Source: Streptomyces sp. CB02261
GTDB lineage: Bacteria > Actinomycetota > Actinomycetes > Streptomycetales > Streptomycetaceae
NCBI RefSeq assembly: GCF_001905665.1
Contig: NZ_LIVX01000002.1
Location: 321,420 to 385,419 of the forward strand
Direction of reading: 5' to 3'
Length of the DNA: 64,000 nucleotides
A program made the translations under genes and the position numbers. Below are positions 58,881 to 64,000 of this stretch, in pieces (within the stretch, counting starts at the first letter, position 1; every line of letters starts with the position of its first letter). Below the pieces are notes generated by a model. The model saw only the letters and a program-made list of their open reading frames with translations, made no database searches and was not told where the DNA came from.

Positions 58881-59600
58881 GTGGAGCAGCACAGGACAAG
58901 TCAGCCGCAAGGCCGCCGACGGCCGCAAACCCCCGTCGCGCCGCCCGTGACGCCGCCCGGCGTGCTCGTGGAGGGTGCGGCCGTGTACCGCGTGACCGGC
59001 CGGGCCCGGCGGGTTCCCGGCGGCGCCCGCGTCGAGCGCGCGGGGGCCGCGGGGCCGGCGGGGAACCCGTCCGGGCGGGCGCCCGGCGGCCGGCCCGTGC
59101 CGCCGGTGGTCCTCGCCCTCCGGCGGCTCCCCCAGCCGCGCCTCACCGGGCTCGGCGCCGGGCTCTTCGCCTCCGCCGTCATGCTGACGCTCGGCTTCCT
59201 CGACCGGCTCCTGTTCGACGGCTCCCCCGTCGTGTACGGCCTGCTGTTCCTGCCGGTCAGCGCGCTGACCGCGCTGTGGGTCCGTGCCGCCGACCTCGTC
59301 ACCGCGCCGATCGGCGTCCCCATCGCCTTCGCCGTCGGTGTCGTCCCCATCGCGGGCGGCTCGGGCGGCCTCGGCGGCCAGGCCATGGCCGTCGTGACCG
59401 CCCTCGCCGTGCACGCCGGCTGGCTGTACGGCGGCACGCTCGTCGCCGGGCTCATCGCGAGCGTACGGAAGGTGCGGGAGATGGGGCGGCGGCAGCACGC
59501 CCGGGCGATGGCCCCGGTGGCCGGTGAGGCACCGGGGGCCGGTGCCGGTGCCGGGAACGGCGGGCGGGGCAGGACCCCCCGGCGCCGTCCGGTCGCCTGA
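58881..59600 (+). CDS. DUF6542-like membrane protein
   Basis: 239 residues. A disordered proline/arginine-rich N-terminus (about 75 residues), then four membrane helices in RLTGLGAGLFASAVMLTLGFL, SPVVYGLLFLPVSALTALWV, LVTAPIGVPIAFAVGVVPI and AMAVVTALAVHAGWLYGGTLVAGLIA, followed by a basic Ala/Gly-rich tail. GTG start without RBS; a -10-like hexamer lies just upstream. The family is actinobacterial and of unknown function. Confidence 0.83.
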   Translation: MEQHRTSQPQGRRRPQTPVAPPVTPPGVLVEGAAVYRVTGRARRVPGGARVERAGAAGPAGNPSGRAPGGRPVPPVVLALRRLPQPRLTGLGAGLFASAVMLTLGFLDRLLFDGSPVVYGLLFLPVSALTALWVRAADLVTAPIGVPIAFAVGVVPIAGGSGGLGGQAMAVVTALAVHAGWLYGGTLVAGLIASVRKVREMGRRQHARAMAPVAGEAPGAGAGAGNGGRGRTPRRRPVA

Positions 59601-59652
59601 TCCGTCCGCCTCCGCCGCGCCCCCGGCCCACTGCGGTACGGGGCCTCAAGAG

Positions 59653-59710
59653 CGTCCGCACCGCTCCCGCAGCGCTCGCGCCGTCCGCACCACTCCCGCA
59701 GTCCGCCGCC
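59653..59710. repeat. 29-nt tandem duplication
   Basis: Two copies of a unit beginning CGTCCGCACC(G/A)CTCCCGCAG (59653 and 59682) in the gap between the convergent DUF6542 and ppgK genes. Confidence 0.55.
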
Positions 59711-59730
59711 CCCCGACCTTGGCCCCGGCC

Positions 59731-60480
59731 CTACGAGGCCGCCGACCTCGCCGCCATTCCCGCCCCCACGATCCCCGCGTTGTTCTGGAGTTCCGCCGGG
59801 ACGATCTCCGCGCGGATGCCCTCGATCAGGGGCAGGAACTTGTCCGCCTTGCGGCTCACGCCGCCGCCGATGATGAACAGTTCCGGCGAGAACAGCATCT
59901 CCACGTGCGCGAGGTACTTCCGTACGCGGCGGGTCGCCCAGTGCTCCCAGGTGAGGTCCTCGTCCTCCTTGGCCCTCGTCGACGCCCTGGTCTCCGCGTC
60001 GTGGCCCTTGAGCTCCAGGTGGCCCAGTTCCGTGTTGGGGACGAGGCGGCCGTCGACGAACAGGGCCGAGCCGATGCCCGTGCCGAGGGTCAGCATGATC
60101 ACGGTGCCCTTGCGGCCCCGGCCCGCGCCGTAGGTCATCTCCGCGAGCCCGGCCGCGTCGGCGTCGTTGAGGACCGTGACCGGGCGGCCGCCGAGGCGCT
60201 CGCCGAGGAGGGCGCCCGCGTCGACGTCGATCCATGACGGGTCGACGTTCGCCGCCGTACGGATCGTGGAGCCCGTGACCACGCCGGGGAAGGTCACCCC
60301 CACCGGTCCGGTCCACCCGAAGTGCTCCACGACCTCCGCGACGCAGCCCGCCACACCGTCGGGTGTGGCGGGCTGCGGGGTCAGTACCTTGTGGCGCTCC
60401 TCGGTGAGCGCTCCGCGCTCCAGGTCCACGGGGGCACCCTTGATGCCCGAGCCGCCGATGTCCACTCCGAAGACGTTCAT
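59731..60480 (-). CDS. ppgK: Polyphosphate glucokinase
   Basis: 249 residues, ROK family. It phosphorylates glucose with polyphosphate (and ATP). Motifs: [11 protein letters not shown] (phosphate 1) near the N-terminus, [11 protein letters not shown] (catalytic aspartate), [18 protein letters not shown], and ELGHLELKG in place of the ROK zinc-finger motif, as in actinobacterial PpgK. ATG 60480 is preferred over an ATG three codons upstream because TACCGT ends 7 nt before it; no RBS. Confidence 0.94.
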   Translation of the reverse strand: MNVFGVDIGGSGIKGAPVDLERGALTEERHKVLTPQPATPDGVAGCVAEVVEHFGWTGPVGVTFPGVVTGSTIRTAANVDPSWIDVDAGALLGERLGGRPVTVLNDADAAGLAEMTYGAGRGRKGTVIMLTLGTGIGSALFVDGRLVPNTELGHLELKGHDAETRASTRAKEDEDLTWEHWATRRVRKYLAHVEMLFSPELFIIGGGVSRKADKFLPLIEGIRAEIVPAELQNNAGIVGAGMAARSAAS

Positions 60481-60487
60481 GGACCCC

Positions 60488-60493
60488 ACGGTA
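60488..60493 (-). promoter_or_regulatory. Putative -10 of a leaderless promoter for ppgK
   Basis: TACCGT on the minus strand, 7 nt before the ATG. Confidence 0.45.
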
Positions 60494-60518
60494 AGGGCTG
60501 TGGCGCCGAGTTACGCCT

Positions 60519-61553
60519 TTACTCCGTGGCGGGCGCGGCCGCCAGGAGCTTCGCCGCCTCGGCCCGCAGGTCCTTGTTGCGGAGCTCCTTGGGCAGCGAG
60601 AAGGTGAGGGACTCGTCGGCCGTCTTGACGATCTCGACGTCCGCGTAGCCGCGCTCGGCGAGCCACTCCAGGACCTCCTGCACCAGGACGTCCGGGACGG
60701 AGGCGCCGGAGGAGAGGCCGACGCTGGTCACGCCCTCCAGCCAGGCCTCGTCGATCTCGCTCGCGAAGTCGACGAGGTACGCGGCGGGGACGCCGGCCTG
60801 CTTGGCGACCTCGACCATGCGGATCGAGTTCGAGGAGTTCTTGGAGCCGACGACGATGACCAGTTCGGCCTGCCCGGCGAGCTCCTTGATGGCGATCTGA
60901 CGGTTCTGCGTGGCGTAGCAGATGTCGTCGGACGGCGGGGAGATGAGCTGCGGGAACTTCTCCTTCAGCGCGTCGACCGTCTCCATCGTCTCGTCGACGG
61001 AGAGCGTGGTCTGCGAGAGCCAGACGACCCGGGACGGGTCGCGGACCTCGATCTTCGCCACGTCGTCGGGGCCGTCGACCAGCTGGATGTGGTCGGGGGC
61101 CTCGCCGGAGGTGCCGATGACCTCCTCGTGGCCCTCGTGGCCGATGAGGAGGATGTCGAAGTCCTCGTTGGCGAAGCGGACGGCTTCCTTGTGGACCTTG
61201 GTGACCAGGGGGCAGGTCGCGTCGATGGTCTTGAGGCGGCCCTGGCGGGCCTCCTCGTGGACGGTGGGGGCGACGCCGTGCGCGGAGAACATCACGATGT
61301 TGCCCGGCGGCACCTCGGTCGCCTGGTCGACGAAGATCGCGCCCTTCCGCTCCAGGGTCTGGACGACGTACTTGTTGTGGACGATCTCGTGCCGGACGTA
61401 GATCGGCGCCCCGTACTGCTCCAGGGCCTTCTCCACGGCGATCACGGCACGGTCCACGCCCGCGCAGTAGCCGCGGGGGGCGGCGAGCAGGACACGCTTC
61501 GGACGGTTCGTCGCGGGGGCGGACTCGGGCGTCGGCGCGGGCGTTGCAGTCAT
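60519..61553 (-). CDS. ispH: 4-hydroxy-3-methylbut-2-enyl diphosphate reductase
   Basis: 344 residues. Last step of the MEP isoprenoid pathway, giving IPP and DMAPP. The three cluster cysteines are C30 (PRGYCAGV), C114 ([11 protein letters not shown]) and C212 ([10 protein letters not shown]). Also present are AHGV (H92), GHEGHEE and [12 protein letters not shown] 61553 is preferred over an ATG three codons upstream, because that one lies at the -10 hexamer TACGAT, which ends 7 nt before 61553. 38 bp separate it from ppgK on the same strand, and the latter has its own -10. Confidence 0.96.
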   Translation of the reverse strand: MTATPAPTPESAPATNRPKRVLLAAPRGYCAGVDRAVIAVEKALEQYGAPIYVRHEIVHNKYVVQTLERKGAIFVDQATEVPPGNIVMFSAHGVAPTVHEEARQGRLKTIDATCPLVTKVHKEAVRFANEDFDILLIGHEGHEEVIGTSGEAPDHIQLVDGPDDVAKIEVRDPSRVVWLSQTTLSVDETMETVDALKEKFPQLISPPSDDICYATQNRQIAIKELAGQAELVIVVGSKNSSNSIRMVEVAKQAGVPAAYLVDFASEIDEAWLEGVTSVGLSSGASVPDVLVQEVLEWLAERGYADVEIVKTADESLTFSLPKELRNKDLRAEAAKLLAAAPATE

Positions 61554-61560
61554 GCGTCCC

Positions 61561-61566
61561 ATCGTA
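61561..61566 (-). promoter_or_regulatory. Putative -10 of a leaderless promoter for ispH
   Basis: TACGAT on the minus strand, 7 nt before the ATG. Confidence 0.5.
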
Positions 61567-61616
61567 AGGCCGCGTCGGTGAGCGGTTTGATCGGCGGCGT
61601 GGCCGAAACTGTCGCC

Positions 61617-62978
61617 ATGGCCGAGGAATCGCAGGTGGCGGCGCGCGGGGAACATACGGAGCTTCGTAGGAACCTCGGGTTCCGCGACCTGGTCGTCTAC
61701 GGGCTGCTCTTCATCGCCCCCATGGCGCCCGTCGGCGTCTTCGGCACGCTCGACGCCAAGTCCGGCGGCGCGGTCGCACTGGTGTACGTCGTGGCCACGA
61801 TCGCCATGGCGTTCACGGCGTTCAGCTACGCGCAGATGGTACGGGTCGCCCCGCAGGCCGGCTCCGTCTTCACGTACGCCCGCAAGGGTCTCGGGGAGGG
61901 ACCGGGATTCGTCGCCGGCTGGATGGCGATGCTCGACTACCTGCTCATCCCGGCCGTCGCCTACCTCTTCGCGGGCATCGCGATGGAGGCGCTGGTCCCG
62001 GAGGTGGACCGGTGGGTGTGGACCGGGATCGCCGTGGTCGTCACCACCCTGCTCAACCTGTGGGGCGTACGGGCGGCGGCCCGGGTCGGCTTCGCGGTGC
62101 TCGCGATGGAGATCGTCGTCCTGCTGGTCTTCGTCGTCTCGGCCGTGGTGGTGCTCGTACGGGACGGGGCTCGGCGCGACTGGTGGTCGCCGCTCACCGG
62201 TGACGGAGCGTTCTCGTTGGCCGCGGTGGTGGGCGCGGTGTCGGTGGCCGTCCTCTCCTATCTGGGCTTCGACGCGATCGCCTCCTTCGCGGAGGAGGTC
62301 ACGGGCGGTTCGGCGAAGGTGGCGCGGGCGGTGCTGTTCTGCCTGGCCCTCGCGGGCGTCCTCTTCGTGGCGCAGTCCTGGCTGGTCGCGCTCCTCGAAC
62401 CGGTCTCGTCCGCCGACCTCGCGGCGGATCCGGGGAAGCAGGGTTCGGCCTTCTACGACGCCGTGGAGACCTCGGTCGGCGGCTGGCTGCACGACCTCGT
62501 GGCCCTGTCCAAGGCGATCGGGGCGGCGTTCGCGGCGCTCGCGGGGCAGGCGGCCGGCGGGCGGCTGCTGTTCGCGATGGGCCGTGACCGGCGGCTGCCG
62601 CACGTGCTCGCCCGGACGGACGGGGGCGTGCCGCGGGTGGCGCTGCTCGTGGCCGCGACGGTGACGATGATCGCGGCGGTGTGGGCGGCCCGCCGGGACG
62701 ACGGCCTCGACCACCTGGTGTCGGTCGTCGACGTCGGCGCCCTGACAGCCTTCGTCCTGCTGCACGCGAGCGTGGTGGGTTGGTTCGCGGTCCGCCGGGC
62801 GGAGGGACCGCCGCACGTGCTGAAGCACGTGGTCGCTCCGGTGCTCGGGGCGGCGATCCTGATCGCGGTCATCGTCGAGGCCTCGGCGGCCGCGCAGGTG
62901 GTGGGCGTGGTGTGGCTGGGGGTGGGCCTGGTCGTCCTCGCCGTGCAGGGCGCGTCGCGGACCCCGGCGGGGCGCTGA
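61617..62978 (+). CDS. APC family amino acid permease
   Basis: 453 residues, about 12 membrane helices. The N-terminus ([28 protein letters not shown]) is the APC signature helix 1 with its broken segment, and [14 protein letters not shown] is the conserved helix 6 motif. Likely an amino acid or polyamine transporter. ATG 61617 is chosen; a GTG six codons upstream in the same frame is possible. Divergent from ispH with 63 bp between the starts. Confidence 0.92.
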   Translation: MAEESQVAARGEHTELRRNLGFRDLVVYGLLFIAPMAPVGVFGTLDAKSGGAVALVYVVATIAMAFTAFSYAQMVRVAPQAGSVFTYARKGLGEGPGFVAGWMAMLDYLLIPAVAYLFAGIAMEALVPEVDRWVWTGIAVVVTTLLNLWGVRAAARVGFAVLAMEIVVLLVFVVSAVVVLVRDGARRDWWSPLTGDGAFSLAAVVGAVSVAVLSYLGFDAIASFAEEVTGGSAKVARAVLFCLALAGVLFVAQSWLVALLEPVSSADLAADPGKQGSAFYDAVETSVGGWLHDLVALSKAIGAAFAALAGQAAGGRLLFAMGRDRRLPHVLARTDGGVPRVALLVAATVTMIAAVWAARRDDGLDHLVSVVDVGALTAFVLLHASVVGWFAVRRAEGPPHVLKHVVAPVLGAAILIAVIVEASAAAQVVGVVWLGVGLVVLAVQGASRTPAGR

Positions 62979-63010
62979 GGCCTTCGGGACGCCCACCCTC
63001 GGGCCCGGGA

Positions 63011-63122
63011 GGCCGGGAAGGCCAGGGAGGCCGGGGAGGCCGGGGAGGCCGGGGAGGCCCGGGAGGCCCGGGAGGCCCGGGAGGCCCGGGAGGCCCGGGA
63101 GGCCCGGGAGGCCGGCGAGGCC
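63011..63122. repeat. 9-nt tandem array, 13 units
   Basis: Thirteen GGCC landmarks at exact 9-nt spacing (63011 to 63122), unit GGCCCGGGA with a GGCCGGGGA variant in the first part. It begins 32 bp after the APC permease stop and lies upstream of xseA. Confidence 0.9.
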
Positions 63123-63177
63123 CCCGTGCCGTCGGCACGGCCGCCCGCGCGGTCCTGACGTTGTCGTACCGCGCCGT

Positions 63178-63183
63178 TACGCT
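63178..63183 (+). promoter_or_regulatory. Putative -10 of a leaderless promoter for xseA
   Basis: TACGCT, then 6 nt and ATG 63190; no RBS. Confidence 0.45.
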
Positions 63184-63189
63184 CGGTCC

Positions 63190-64000
63190 ATGGCTCTGAC
63201 TACGTCCGCCGAAGCACCGCTTCCCGTCGGTGAGGTCTCCCGGCTGATCGGGGGGTGGATCGACCGGCTCGGAGCGATCTGGGTCGAGGGGCAGATCACG
63301 CAGCTGTCGCGGCGGCCCGGCGCCGGGGTCGTCTTCCTGACGCTGCGGGATCCCTCGTACGACATCTCGATCGGCGTCACCTGCTACCGCCAGGTCTTCG
63401 ACGCCGTCGCGGACATCGTGTCGGAGGGCGCCCGGGTCGTGGTGCACGCCAAGCCCGAGTGGTACGCGCCACGGGGGCAGCTGTCGCTGCGGGCGGTGGA
63501 GATCAAGCCGGTCGGGATCGGCGAGCTGCTCGCCCGCCTGGAGCAGCTGAAGCGGAGCCTGGCGGGCGAGGGGCTGTTCGCGCTCGACCGGAAGAAGCCG
63601 CTGCCGTTCCTGCCGCACCGGATCGGGCTCGTCTGCGGCCGCGCATCGGCGGCGGAGCGGGACGTCCTGGAGAACGCGCGCCGTCGCTGGCCCGCCGTCG
63701 CCTTCGAGGTGCGGAACGTGGCGGTGCAGGGCGTGAAGGCGGTTCCTCAGGTCGTCCAGGCGGTCAAGGAGCTCGACGCGCACGAGGACGTGGACGTGAT
63801 CATCGTCGCCCGCGGCGGCGGCAGCGTCGAGGACCTGCTGCCGTTCTCGGACGAGCAGCTGGTCCGGGCGGTGGCCGAGTGCCGTACGCCGGTGGTGTCG
63901 GCGATCGGGCACGAGCCGGACTCGCCGCTCCTCGACCTGGTGGCCGACCTGCGCGCCTCGACGCCGACGGACGCGGCCAAGAAGGTCGTGCCGGACGTCG
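63190..64000 (+). CDS. xseA: Exodeoxyribonuclease VII large subunit (3' end outside window)
   Basis: 270 codons visible, open to the window end. N-terminal OB-fold (about 10-110; [45 protein letters not shown]), then the catalytic region with the segments [51 protein letters not shown] and [29 protein letters not shown], all highly conserved in XseA. With XseB it degrades single-stranded DNA. xseB should follow beyond the window. Confidence 0.96.
   Translation, partial: MALTTSAEAPLPVGEVSRLIGGWIDRLGAIWVEGQITQLSRRPGAGVVFLTLRDPSYDISIGVTCYRQVFDAVADIVSEGARVVVHAKPEWYAPRGQLSLRAVEIKPVGIGELLARLEQLKRSLAGEGLFALDRKKPLPFLPHRIGLVCGRASAAERDVLENARRRWPAVAFEVRNVAVQGVKAVPQVVQAVKELDAHEDVDVIIVARGGGSVEDLLPFSDEQLVRAVAECRTPVVSAIGHEPDSPLLDLVADLRASTPTDAAKKVVPDV

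Noticed and set aside
33706..63189. Type II polyketide (actinorhodin-like) cluster expected in this interval by analogy with S. coelicolor
   Set aside because: No ketosynthase, carrier protein or tailoring genes are present.
62869..63912. Collagen-like minus-strand frame (PPGPPGPPG) over the 9-nt array
   Set aside because: Produced by translating the microsatellite; it runs antisense to xseA.

Overview
The window is a high-GC (roughly 70%+ by eye), gene-dense actinobacterial chromosome segment. Gene families and order point to Streptomyces: mycothiol deacetylase MshB, polyphosphate glucokinase, an AfsR/SARP regulator, a SpoIIE-type phosphatase with a separate small ATPase, DUF3117, many GTG starts, frequent 4-nt and 8-nt gene overlaps, and many apparently leaderless promoters. 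No insertion sequence, prophage, CRISPR array, rRNA or biosynthetic gene cluster was seen. As I recall, the actinorhodin cluster of S. coelicolor lies in the corresponding typA-to-xseA interval; nothing of that kind is here.

Layout. 1-9.2 kb: partial O-methyltransferase, DUF3117, an enoyl-CoA hydratase-like protein, then a block also known from mycobacteria (tag, DivIVA-like protein, FolP2-type DHPS homologue, LOG-family protein, dapE), a lysozyme-like exported protein, a small secreted protein, dapC and the ferredoxin gene. 9.3-16 kb: GNAT and SirB1-like proteins, a structurally odd tRNA with anticodon GGC, DUF1304, a repeat-rich wall-associated protein, mshB. 16-19.3 kb: S9 peptidase and a membrane protein. 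19.4-31.2 kb: two tandem paralogous five-gene oligopeptide ABC operons, both on the minus strand. 31.8-38.6 kb: typA, an orphan peptide-binding lipoprotein, a transglutaminase-like protein, a GH18-like protein. 38.7-45.6 kb: TPM-domain protein plus PspA (envelope stress), SpoIIE phosphatase plus RsbW-like ATPase, Nudix, a tiny SPOR-like protein. 46-53 kb: GntR regulator divergent from a GH18 chitinase whose promoter carries a DasR-type operator, DUF4190 protein, subtilisin, threonine-synthase-like enzyme. 53-64 kb: DUF4232 lipoprotein, SARP regulator, an Uma2 pseudogene, ychF, DUF6542 protein, ppgK, ispH, APC permease and the start of xseA.

The observations I rank highest are: (1) the GGC-anticodon tRNA at 11249-11321, which keeps every conserved tertiary nucleotide and an alanine-type anticodon loop but has a bulged acceptor stem without the alanine G3:U70 pair; (2) a set of non-coding tandem arrays (9, 16, 29, 32 and 33 nt periods) at gene 3' ends, two of which run into the stop codon of a minus-strand gene; (3) the twin peptide-transport operons with matching overlaps, matching hairpins after the binding-protein gene, and a pair of AT-rich palindromes upstream of one of them; (4) ten genes whose start codon lies 6-7 nt after a TANNNT hexamer.
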